DNA of 23,654 bases, from positions 1-23,654 of IMG/VR virus record IMGVR_UViG_3300005613_003220; one strand, 5' to 3'. This document shows, piece by piece, positions 1-6,651 of the stretch. The first letter of the stretch is position 1. Each line of letters starts with the position of its first letter. The stretch comes from a virus. The notes below the pieces were generated by a model. The model saw nothing but the letters and a program-made list of their open reading frames with translations. It was not told where the DNA came from and searched no databases. The position numbers and the translations under genes are program-made.

Positions 1-1469
1 AATTGTTTATCTATAGCTTTGCTGATATCGTGAGATTTTGGAAAACCAGAATTGCCAGTAATAAAAATTTTGCCTTTTCTTCTAGCAACAAAAGCACCAG
101 TTGGTACAGAGACACACCACATTCTACCTTTGTACCAAATAGGACTTATGGTTGCCAAAGTGGTAGAGGGAATCCCGAGCCTTCGTATTTTTTGTGTGCT
201 GTATTGCTGGAAAATAGCATCAGATTTTCTATCCGATTGTCGTTTGGGTCGTGATTGATATGATGAACTACTTCTGAGCGCTTCAACATTCTCCCCAAAT
301 GTTGAGCCATAATCAACCGATGTTCCATTATATAACCGTCTTTCCGAGCCATCGACTTGAACTCTTCTGGACAACGAACATACTTGATGGGTGCATAATT
401 TCCATGCTTTCGGAAATATGTCACACCCCCCTTCCAAGCAGGGTTGTCCGATCCAGACATTTTTTCTCTGCAACTGCGTAGACTTTCGGTTGTCCAACCA
501 GCTCTGCCTTTGTGGCCATGCTTCTTCCACTCCTCGCCTCGAATAATACCATTGCAATGACTGGAGCAGAACGAAACTTTTACTTTTTTGACCCAAGCAT
601 CTGGTCTCCATACTTGTTTTCCACAGACTGGACATGTTATCAATGTCATTTTTCGTTGTTCTGGAGGTTTGCGGTTTCGTGGTTTGTGGAGGGCTTCCGA
701 AATACATTTTTTTGAGCAGTACTTGTTTCTGTCTGCTTGCATTCTCGTCTGGCACATAAAAGGACTTGAGCAAATCTGACAGATTTTCCAGAATGGGTAC
801 CTTCTCTTGGCGTTTGCATGTTTCGGGGTAGATGAATACCTCTCTTCCATTGCGTTCAACAATGCAACGATGATTTCTGGAGACAATTTGCTCTGTAAGA
901 TCAGATTTAATTCTGTATGCGGTATCTTCGTAATCATAAACAAAAACTCGATTAACTGGAAGAAACTCAAAAGTTCCTTTATTTAGAGTGTAGGCCATAA
1001 CCATAGACCCACTACTAATAGTATCGGAACTTTTCCAGCCATCTATAGTCAAAATTTCAGTATCTTCTGATAAACAACCGTAAGTCCAAGCTAAAGGACT
1101 AGCCACACCTATTGAATCTCTTATCTCCCAACCAGCATCTTCAATTGCACACATCATTCTATGGAATGTTCTGGTTCCACCGCAGGCAAGTAAAAACGCC
1201 CCTGGTTTTGCTACCCTTAGCATTTCTTCCCATAACTTAACATCAAATGTAATAGCTGTTCCATCCCAAAGCTTGCCGCAGAATCCAGTGCTGTGTCGCT
1301 GAAACGCTCCGTCTTTTCCATATTTAGCAGGAGCTGATCCCTCTTTACCAAATCTCTTTACAATGCTGGTAAGGTTATATGGTGGGTCAGTTACAACAGC
1401 ATCAAAGGTATTGTCATCAAACCTCTTCATTGCCTCTATACAATCAGAGTGGATAACCTCAGCCTCCAT
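1..1469 (-). CDS. Partial DNA methyltransferase interrupted by an intein (3' end beyond window)
   Basis: This reading frame is open from an ATG at 1469 to the window edge. The ATG at 1469 is preferred to the adjacent ATG at 1472 because AGGAGG lies 4 nt upstream of it. Residues 1-131 are the N-terminal part of a SAM-dependent DNA methyltransferase, with the catalytic motif DPPY at residues 28-31 and a typical segment VAKPGAFLLACGG at about 86-98. After WTYG an intein of 342 residues begins (1076 to 51). It is followed by the resumed host sequence SGFPKSHDISKAID, the usual continuation of W-YG-SGFPKS-type phage methylases. The SAM-binding motif is not seen and presumably lies beyond the edge. 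It starts 25 nt after the preceding small gene. The product would methylate a base in phage or host DNA after splicing; the target is unknown. Catalytic class is inferred from the motif only. Confidence 0.88.
   Translation of the reverse strand, partial: MEAEVIHSDCIEAMKRFDDNTFDAVVTDPPYNLTSIVKRFGKEGSAPAKYGKDGAFQRHSTGFCGKLWDGTAITFDVKLWEEMLRVAKPGAFLLACGGTRTFHRMMCAIEDAGWEIRDSIGVASPLAWTYGCLSEDTEILTIDGWKSSDTISSGSMVMAYTLNKGTFEFLPVNRVFVYDYEDTAYRIKSDLTEQIVSRNHRCIVERNGREVFIYPETCKRQEKVPILENLSDLLKSFYVPDENASRQKQVLLKKMYFGSPPQTTKPQTSRTTKNDIDNMSSLWKTSMETRCLGQKSKSFVLLQSLQWYYSRRGVEEAWPQRQSWLDNRKSTQLQRKNVWIGQPCLEGGCDIFPKAWKLCTHQVCSLSRRVQVDGSERRLYNGTSVDYGSTFGENVEALRSSSSYQSRPKRQSDRKSDAIFQQYSTQKIRRLGIPSTTLATISPIWYKGRMWCVSVPTGAFVARRKGKIFITGNSGFPKSHDISKAIDKQ
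51..1076 (-). mobile_element. Intein in the methyltransferase, with an out-of-frame HNH gene nested inside
   Basis: The intein frame encodes 342 residues with no stop. Splicing block A begins CLSEDTEILTIDGW at residue 1. The block B region is around residues 61-73 with His69 in SRNH. The C-terminal block runs over residues 309-342 (WYKGRMWCVSVPTGAFVA, then KIFITGN), followed by Ser as the first C-extein residue. The penultimate residue is Gly instead of the usual His. The middle, about residues 105-305, is Ser/Gln/Arg-rich and does not look like a folded domain. In the +1 frame the same DNA encodes a well-formed HNH endonuclease. No endonuclease motif is seen in the intein's own frame. The identification rests on both terminal splicing blocks and on the precise joining of the two host halves. 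Confidence 0.85.
146..970 (-). CDS. HNH homing endonuclease encoded in the +1 frame inside the intein
   Basis: The open frame is 274 residues and lies wholly within the intein-coding DNA. From the TTG at 970, two Cys4 zinc-ribbon-like units appear: C64-x2-C67 with C85-x3-C89, and C113-x2-C116 with C135-x3-C139. These are followed by a segment with SGSDNPAWKGG, as found in nuclease-associated modules of homing enzymes, then a classical HNH core (MEHRLIMAQHLGR, VVHHINHDPNDNR at about 234-246, ENL). It ends at a TAA at 146-148. The TTG is preceded by AAAGGA 4 nt upstream; the RNA ligase in this window has a comparable TTG start. ATGs at 937 and 850 are alternatives, and the domain proper begins only near residue 58, so the first 40 residues may be untranslated overlap with the intein's N-terminal block. 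It would be expected to cleave intein-less methyltransferase alleles and drive spread of the intein. Confidence 0.8.
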   Translation of the reverse strand: MSFFQLIEFLFMITKIPHTELNLILQSKLSPEIIVALLNAMEERYSSTPKHANAKRRYPFWKICQICSSPFMCQTRMQADRNKYCSKKCISEALHKPRNRKPPEQRKMTLITCPVCGKQVWRPDAWVKKVKVSFCSSHCNGIIRGEEWKKHGHKGRAGWTTESLRSCREKMSGSDNPAWKGGVTYFRKHGNYAPIKYVRCPEEFKSMARKDGYIMEHRLIMAQHLGRMLKRSEVVHHINHDPNDNRIENLMLFSSNTAHKKYEGSGFPLPLWQP

Positions 1470-1493
1470 CATCCCTCCTTTCTTCTATAACTG

Positions 1494-1769
1494 TCATCTT
1501 TTATCATTCTCCTCTTCTTCCTCCTCTTCTCCAATATTCATAATAGCATCACGATATTCCATAGAAACATCTTGGAGTAATCCTAAAGCTTCCCAATAAC
1601 TCCTACTAGCCCAATTTACGATCTCAAATAGAAGTCTTGCAGCAGCTACAGGGACCATTTGTGGGTCCATTCTTTTGAATAGCGATTCAATTAGTTTGCA
1701 CTCTTTCTCAATCTGCTGCCATTCACTTATATCTTCAAGCCCCTTCTTTGGCTCATTCTCATTATTCAT
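1494..1769 (-). CDS. Small acidic hypothetical protein
   Basis: This gene encodes 91 residues from the ATG at 1769, which overlaps the end of the upstream CxxCxxCC gene by 8 nt. A GTG at 1796 in the same frame would add 9 residues but lies deeper in the upstream gene, so the ATG is preferred; GGGAG lies 10 nt before it. The protein is charged and probably helical, with a run of seven Glu near the C-terminus and no Cys-based or catalytic motif. No family was recognised. Its overlap upstream and the 24-nt gap before the methyltransferase suggest co-translation with both. Confidence 0.65.
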   Translation of the reverse strand: MNNENEPKKGLEDISEWQQIEKECKLIESLFKRMDPQMVPVAAARLLFEIVNWASRSYWEALGLLQDVSMEYRDAIMNIGEEEEEEENDKR

Positions 1770-2142
1770 CTTCTTTTTGCTCCCTTCTAAAGGCACATTC
1801 CTCTGGAAGTCTAGAGGTAATAAACGGGCTTTTTTGATTCATTTGTATGCTTTTTGGTTTATGATAATATGGAAAGCCCTTACACATTTCTGGTCTGATT
1901 TTATAAATACCGCACGTAGCTTTTTCGTTTTTATCAAAACTAACATGAACACAACGATAGGTATAACCATAATCACCTGTCTTCTTTACCAGTCTAAGCA
2001 TAGGATAAAGTAAGTGTATATCGTTTGGTTTCCAACTATCGTCCTTTCCATTTATCCAATCATTATATGCGCTTCTTAGTTCAGTAGGAGAATAAGGTAG
2101 GTGAAGCTCAGAACAACATTTGCCACAACGATTACATTTCAT
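1762..2142 (-). CDS. YkgJ-type CxxCxxCC metal-binding protein
   Basis: The protein has 126 residues. The start is placed at the ATG at 2142 because GAGGAG sits 7 nt upstream; an ATG at 2157 would add five residues without a better site. The N-terminus MKCNRCGKCC carries the CxxCxxCC signature. Further conserved-looking positions are YRCVHV, the segment C-GIYKIRPEMCKGFP near residues 86-101, and a late Cys near EECAF. This arrangement is that of the YkgJ/UPF0153 family, proposed to bind Zn or an Fe-S centre; its biochemical role is generally unknown. It overlaps the 3' end of the helicase gene by 11 nt, so it is translationally coupled to it. A role in modifying or chelating a metal during infection would be speculation. 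Confidence 0.82.
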   Translation of the reverse strand: MKCNRCGKCCSELHLPYSPTELRSAYNDWINGKDDSWKPNDIHLLYPMLRLVKKTGDYGYTYRCVHVSFDKNEKATCGIYKIRPEMCKGFPYYHKPKSIQMNQKSPFITSRLPEECAFRREQKEDE

Positions 2143-3523
2143 CCTCTTGCTCCTCATTTTCTTTTTTAGGCTCTAATTCCCAATCTGCTCTACTCCACAT
2201 GCAGAATTGACCTATATCCAAATTCATGTGAATAGCTGAATATCTATCCATGCCTCCTCCTCTACTAGCCACAACATACAACCGCGCTCTATCTACTTTT
2301 ATTTGGGCATCTGTTTGGCATACAGCAATAGCAAGGTCAACGTTGGCTGCTTTTCTGATGTCCTCAGCGAAGTCCTTAAGCGTCAAAATAGGCCTCCTAA
2401 TGGCCTCTCGTCGCACTTGACTGGCTGTCACTACCAATATAGACCTATCATCAGCCAAGCCTTTGTGGGCCATATACAAATCATTTAACTTATGACGCGT
2501 CTCCTGCCCATCCTGTCCTTTCATAATGTCAACATAATCATTCAATAAAATATCAGGGACAAAGCCTTCAAAGTCTTCTAAGTGATCCAGGAGCCTGTAG
2601 ATTTCACTCATACTACAACCACCCATAGGATACTTTTTTATGACGAGTCTCCCACCAAAACTTTGCATCGCCTCTCTAGCTCTAGCAACTGCTTTAGTAT
2701 CATATACAGTATTATAGGTACGTTGTATCTTTTCTGTTACTCCTTGTTCGTTTCTTATCTCCACAGTTACTTCTTGCGGTTCTTTCTCCTTAACAAGAGC
2801 ACCAAACATTCTATCATATCTGCGTTGAACTTCTTCATCTGTCATTTCATGACTTATATGCAGAACATTCAAACCATGAAGTAGAGCGGGCTTTGCTACG
2901 TGCATAAGAGCCCAAGACTTTTTACCCTTTGGACCACCCATGAAACAAAGAAGTTGTTTTCTTTTGTAGCCTCCTATGATTCCATTCAATGCTGGGATAC
3001 CTGTTGGTGTTAAGATTTCACCATTATCAGTGCTACGATGCATAAATGATTTATCTGTGAAATAATCAATACCTACATTTTCTTCAGGAACACCAGCCTT
3101 AAGTGCTTTCCTCATTGCTCCTTCAGCACTTGCAAAGTCCCCATCAGATACATCCTGAGCAAACTTAACAGCTACACGAGATAGCTCAGAGGCTCTTACA
3201 AATGTATTTAGACGATGTAATACATAACTGTCATTTAATACTTTTTGCTCTAATAGCCTATCCAAGTAAGCAAACTGAAGCTCCCGTCTTTCTAATGGCA
3301 TTCCTATCAGTCTATGACCTAGTTCTTCACGAAAGTTCCCCTTCGGTGCATATTGAAATTTGTCAAAATAGTCATAACAAATTTCAACAACTCGCATAGT
3401 AACTGGTTCTGTCAGGAAGGTAGGATCAAGGGCATGTTTGCATTTTCGTAGAAAATCGTCTGATGTAATGCAAAGGTGCGCAATTGCGTCTTGTAGAGTC
3501 TGAGAGAGAGCTGATTCATGCAT
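2132..3523 (-). CDS. dnaB: DnaB-like replicative DNA helicase
   Basis: This 463-residue protein has the general layout of DnaB-family helicases. A helical N-terminal domain covers about residues 1-140 and a RecA-fold ATPase follows from about 170. The phosphate-binding loop is GGPKGKKS at 196-203, where the Gly of the usual GK[ST] is Lys. A Walker B-like strand ILLNDYVD is at 325-332, and a sensor-like strand ILVVTASQV at 362-370 is followed by RRE. The family unwinds DNA at the replication fork as a hexamer and would act with the clamp, loader, polymerase and SSB encoded upstream. The start has only a weak ribosome binding site (TGAAG). The last codons overlap the CxxCxxCC gene. A recombination-type KaiC/RecA ATPase is a less likely alternative. 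No primase domain is fused. Confidence 0.8.
   Translation of the reverse strand: MHESALSQTLQDAIAHLCITSDDFLRKCKHALDPTFLTEPVTMRVVEICYDYFDKFQYAPKGNFREELGHRLIGMPLERRELQFAYLDRLLEQKVLNDSYVLHRLNTFVRASELSRVAVKFAQDVSDGDFASAEGAMRKALKAGVPEENVGIDYFTDKSFMHRSTDNGEILTPTGIPALNGIIGGYKRKQLLCFMGGPKGKKSWALMHVAKPALLHGLNVLHISHEMTDEEVQRRYDRMFGALVKEKEPQEVTVEIRNEQGVTEKIQRTYNTVYDTKAVARAREAMQSFGGRLVIKKYPMGGCSMSEIYRLLDHLEDFEGFVPDILLNDYVDIMKGQDGQETRHKLNDLYMAHKGLADDRSILVVTASQVRREAIRRPILTLKDFAEDIRKAANVDLAIAVCQTDAQIKVDRARLYVVASRGGGMDRYSAIHMNLDIGQFCMWSRADWELEPKKENEEQEDEM
3353..3387. repeat. 11-bp perfect inverted repeat near the helicase 5' end
   Basis: The arms TTGAAATTTGT (3353-3363) and ACAAATTTCAA (3377-3387) are separated by 13 nt and lie in the N-terminal coding part of the helicase. 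The arms are A+T rich, so chance occurrence is not excluded. The transcript could form a hairpin about 140 nt into the helicase coding sequence. Confidence 0.35.
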
Positions 3524-3532
3524 TTAGTTACT

Positions 3533-4354
3533 TCACATAATTTGTTCAAGATACTGAGGCATAATCACGTTCCACGTATTATCGCTGCACAGTGCTCCTA
3601 CAAAAACAACACTCCCCTTACTTTCATTCCGTAAACCAGACATAAGAAGATCAATAACAGTATCTTCAGACACGGAAGGATAATTTGAGACCACTTGTTG
3701 AGTCTTTAGAGCCGCCTGTACCAAAGAATTACGTTGCTTAGGGCCTTCCCAGAGTTGATCTGATCTACCACGAGAGGCCATAAATTCTGAGCAAAAGGCT
3801 TTAGCTATTTTCTTAGCTAAAGCCTTTGTTGCATCATCTATGCTGAGTAAATCTTCATCAGTAGCATCTTTCCACCAAGGGGCTCTATTGTCTTTATCAA
3901 ATCGTATAAGAGCACGTAAAAAAGTAATCAATGTAGAGTATGAGTAATCATGTCCATTACAGTTATGCTTTCTGGATTCACAAGCACTAAAGTAAAGACC
4001 CATTTCATGTTGAACTGCTTTGAATAACTCTTTTGACATCTGCCTGAGTTCAGTCAAAACAGAAGTAGTTGTACTCCCAACTTTCTGAGACCTGACTTTG
4101 ATATTCAATTGGTTCAGTTTTGAAATATGGTTATCCCACTCTTCTATGATCTTCTGCTCTGTCCCAGATGGTATTACAGCCCTTCGAGTTTCAACCTTTC
4201 GCTTTTCTGCTCTAATAACATCTTTACTATCCAGAAGTATGTTGCGCTTCCCTCCTTCCTGGATACGTAATTCTACACCATTCTTTTGTAGAACTCCCTT
4301 TTCAAGCAGCTCTTCAGCAGTTTGTCGAGTAATAGTTATTACTAAGAATGGCAT
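3533..4354 (-). CDS. Hypothetical protein upstream of the helicase
   Basis: I do not recognise this 273-residue protein. The start is placed at the ATG at 4354; the frame extends to a TTG at 4384, inside the end of the preceding gene, but without a better binding site. The N-terminal 60 residues look like a small alpha/beta unit (FLVITITRQTAEELLEKGV), followed by a charged helical middle. A segment around residues 120-155 has several Cys and His (FSACESRKHNCNGHDYSYS) that could bind a metal. The C-terminus looks globular. Its position directly before the helicase makes a helicase loader or primase-associated role possible, but nothing in the sequence proves it. The coding region contains a perfect 14-bp inverted repeat at 3794-3827. 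Confidence 0.7.
   Translation of the reverse strand: MPFLVITITRQTAEELLEKGVLQKNGVELRIQEGGKRNILLDSKDVIRAEKRKVETRRAVIPSGTEQKIIEEWDNHISKLNQLNIKVRSQKVGSTTTSVLTELRQMSKELFKAVQHEMGLYFSACESRKHNCNGHDYSYSTLITFLRALIRFDKDNRAPWWKDATDEDLLSIDDATKALAKKIAKAFCSEFMASRGRSDQLWEGPKQRNSLVQAALKTQQVVSNYPSVSEDTVIDLLMSGLRNESKGSVVFVGALCSDNTWNVIMPQYLEQIM
3794..3827. repeat. Perfect 14-bp inverted repeat (hairpin) inside a coding sequence
   Basis: The arms are AAAGGCTTTAGCTA (3794-3807) and TAGCTAAAGCCTTT (3814-3827), with a 6-nt loop. In the minus-strand transcript the hairpin is followed by UUUUGCUC, so the U-tract is short and partly within the stem. It encodes part of an Ala/Lys helix in the hypothetical gene. A weak attenuator, an RNase processing site or coincidence from repeated Ala-Lys codons are all possible. 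Confidence 0.6.
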
Positions 4355-4380
4355 AATGTCTTCAAAACATCCACGAAAAG

Positions 4381-5658
4381 TCAAGGAGAAACTGTATCAT
4401 TTCTCCGATTTTCCCCCAGATTAAATGGAACCTCATTGAAAACACCATGTTTTTTGTGGATTAAAAAAACTGTCTGAGAGGGGTTAGCAAATCGTCCAGC
4501 AGCCCCATCATACTCTGAGGCCCCCGCAAGACACCCATTCACAAACATCTCTGGGAAGGGCCTGACTGGCACATGCCAGTGGCCTACGAGCATGTAATCA
4601 AACCTGTCTCCCATTTGCTGACGTTTCCATGCTTCTCTTCCCTTTTTCCTTTGCCAGCCATACCAAGGAAGCCCCATCCATGCCCTAACATTATCACCAT
4701 GTTCGATGAGAACCCGCCACCCTTCAACCTCCATGATATATTGTATAGATTTAGGACGATTGAATGAAATTGAGGAGTGCTTGGCAAGTGCTGTTTCAGC
4801 AATATGGTAGACTACATAGTTCCAATTACGTTCTCCTCTTTGCTTACAAGGCTTTTTCCTATCCAAACGACCATGATTATCTGCTGTTACACACTCACAT
4901 CGAACATTTGAGAAGGATTGAGATAGTTTTGAAATGAGTTCAGCAGCTAGATCCCCCGCCTTAGCTGCTGCTACTGGTGGAGGAAATTCATTTGTTCTAA
5001 TGAACTCATCATGAATTTCTCCTGATACCATGTCCCCAAGAAGGGTCACTACAAGATTGTCAATTTTATAGCCTTTTCGTTGTGTATCTATATAATTCAA
5101 GAATGCTGGCATATAGATATCAAACAGTCTACTTCGTGCAACCTCATAATTATAGATATTATAACCTTCAGTTTCTTCAGGGTCAATCACTTCTCCTATA
5201 TGCCAATCACCAAAAGCAGCAACTGCTGTAACAGATGGAGTCGTTTTTGACTTTGTCCACACAAACTTAGGCCACGGTGCAGTAGCTTTTATTGATTCAA
5301 GAAGTATTGTATCCATCTCTGCACGAGCGCCTAGGCGCTCCCTTAGTATATCCATCTGTCTACTGAGAAGCTTATTTTCAGCTCGAAGGTAGGCAAGCTG
5401 GTCCTCCGTTGTGGGGTCTGTTGATTGCTCCTCAACCTTTGATTCCTCACATAATTGTGTAGGCCCTACTACTTGCTCCTTCAGTTTGGTTAAATTGAAA
5501 TCATGTCTAAGACACAAATGCCTCAATGACATAACAGACCTAGTATAACCAATACCCTTACGAATTTGAGCCCAAGTGGCTTTTGGGTTATTTTGCAGAA
5601 AGTCAAATAATAGTTTCTTTACCTGCTCCCATTGAGTTTCTATAGAATCGTTTGGCAT
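4381..5658 (-). CDS. Calcineurin-like metallophosphoesterase with N-terminal HTH-like region
   Basis: This 425-residue protein starts at an ATG behind AGGA. Residues about 10-60 form a short helical, HTH-like region (NNPKATWAQIRKGIGYTRSV), and about 85-115 a Glu/Leu/Arg coiled-coil linker. The phosphoesterase domain follows with the metal-binding series in order: GDWHIG at 150-155, LLGDMVSGEIHDE at 207-219, ADNHGR at 259-264 (where GNHD/E is usual), IEHGDN at 318-323 and VGHWHV at 358-363. The fold hydrolyses phosphoesters, often nucleic acid or nucleotides. The DNA-binding-like N-terminus suggests a nuclease acting on DNA, but this is inference. It is separate from the SbcD-like nuclease at 9403-10353 and differs from it by its N-terminal extension. 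A GC-rich 16-bp palindrome at 5325-5340 falls in the linker. Confidence 0.82.
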   Translation of the reverse strand: MPNDSIETQWEQVKKLLFDFLQNNPKATWAQIRKGIGYTRSVMSLRHLCLRHDFNLTKLKEQVVGPTQLCEESKVEEQSTDPTTEDQLAYLRAENKLLSRQMDILRERLGARAEMDTILLESIKATAPWPKFVWTKSKTTPSVTAVAAFGDWHIGEVIDPEETEGYNIYNYEVARSRLFDIYMPAFLNYIDTQRKGYKIDNLVVTLLGDMVSGEIHDEFIRTNEFPPPVAAAKAGDLAAELISKLSQSFSNVRCECVTADNHGRLDRKKPCKQRGERNWNYVVYHIAETALAKHSSISFNRPKSIQYIMEVEGWRVLIEHGDNVRAWMGLPWYGWQRKKGREAWKRQQMGDRFDYMLVGHWHVPVRPFPEMFVNGCLAGASEYDGAAGRFANPSQTVFLIHKKHGVFNEVPFNLGENRRNDTVSP

Positions 5659-5687
5659 GGTTTTTTCCTAAATAAATGACAGGACTG

Positions 5688-6590
5688 CTACTTCTTTGCA
5701 GCACTCATCTCTTCTATGAGAATTGCAGCAATCAATGAATAGTTTGCATTGTCAATGAGAGTATCAATTATAGTCTCATCAGATACAGCCAGGGTTTCCT
5801 TTTTTGCAAAATTCTTTAATCTAGAGTACTTATCCCCTAATCTTACTAAAACACCCTTCCATGCTGGAACATTAAAGTCTTCACACTCACGGAAGTTAGA
5901 GAATGGATCTTCCCCTTCACCAGAATAATCATGATTTTTACGCTTGTAGATGTCTTTCATCTTGTCAAGTAGTTCTTCAAATCGTGAAGAGGGACTAATT
6001 GTCTTATCGTATAACTCTGTGCCAACATAATATAAGAGATAATCCCAAGCATAAACAAAACGAATTGAGTTTCTATATGATGATTTACTTTTCACATAAT
6101 TAACATTGTATGGGCGTGCATAAAGAAACACAGCACGCCTAGGCAGAATATCATGGACGGCTTCGCAGTTTTCAGGCTTATCGTCAACAAATATATCAGC
6201 ACCCCATCTAGCTACCTGCTGCGCTTTATCTTTTGCTCCAATACAATAAGTGATATCTACACGGTAGTTTCCATCAGAACTAACCCAAATGTGGGTGCTC
6301 TCTGGACGATGTGTGAAAAAATGAACTTCGTGCCCTGCATTTATCATTTGTTTAACGGCTTCTTCTGCTTCAGGGTAATTCTTTTGTAATGCAAAAAGGT
6401 TTTGATCCCAATATTCTTGAAAGGCTTCTTCAAAATGCTCTTTAGATATATTAAAATCAGGGCACTTCCACCAATCCCAATCAGTTGGCTCTGTTTCTGG
6501 AAGAGAGAATCCTTTACTATTATGTAAATAAAATTTCATCCCACTATCAAAATCAGAAACAACTCCGTCTAAATCCAAAGCAATTTTCAT
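5688..6590 (-). CDS. HAD-family nucleotidase fused to a DUF1599-like domain
   Basis: The protein has 300 residues. The N-terminal half is a HAD-superfamily phosphatase. The nucleophile motif ALDLDGVVSDFD contains Asp6 and Asp8; motif II is FFTHRP with Thr93; the lysine of motif III is in GAKDKAQ at 118-124; and motif IV is DIFVDDKPEN at 132-141. This pattern resembles 5'(3')-deoxyribonucleotidases. The C-terminal part from about residue 205 has MKDIYKRKNHDYSG, NF, WKGVLVRLGDKYSRL and IIDTLIDNANYSLIAAILIEE, resembling the DUF1599 domain of phages, which is a predicted nucleotide-modification-associated or MazG-like all-helical fold. The fusion would act on nucleotide pools or on modified nucleotides; the substrate is unknown. 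The AGGAG site lies 10 nt before the ATG. Confidence 0.78.
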   Translation of the reverse strand: MKIALDLDGVVSDFDSGMKFYLHNSKGFSLPETEPTDWDWWKCPDFNISKEHFEEAFQEYWDQNLFALQKNYPEAEEAVKQMINAGHEVHFFTHRPESTHIWVSSDGNYRVDITYCIGAKDKAQQVARWGADIFVDDKPENCEAVHDILPRRAVFLYARPYNVNYVKSKSSYRNSIRFVYAWDYLLYYVGTELYDKTISPSSRFEELLDKMKDIYKRKNHDYSGEGEDPFSNFRECEDFNVPAWKGVLVRLGDKYSRLKNFAKKETLAVSDETIIDTLIDNANYSLIAAILIEEMSAAKK

Positions 6591-6651
6591 AGGTTACCCA
6601 CTCCTTCTAACTTAATAGATAGGCACCATCCATTATGTATCCTTTCTGAAA

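Noticed and set aside
4584-4802. Minus-strand 72-residue frame inside the phosphoesterase gene
   Set aside because: It is fully nested in a gene with clear catalytic motifs and shows no domain of its own, unlike the HNH case.
5325-5340. Perfect 16-bp palindrome GAGCGCCTAGGCGCTC
   Set aside because: It is striking because it is GC-rich in an AT-rich region, but an 8-bp half-site palindrome has an expected frequency of about 0.4 per window. It encodes an ordinary Arg-Leu-Gly-Ala stretch.
6591-6651. Eight-codon mini-ORF (MDGAYLLS) ahead of the HAD gene
   Set aside because: It has a weak AAGGA site, but it is too short to support, with no attenuator hairpin nearby.
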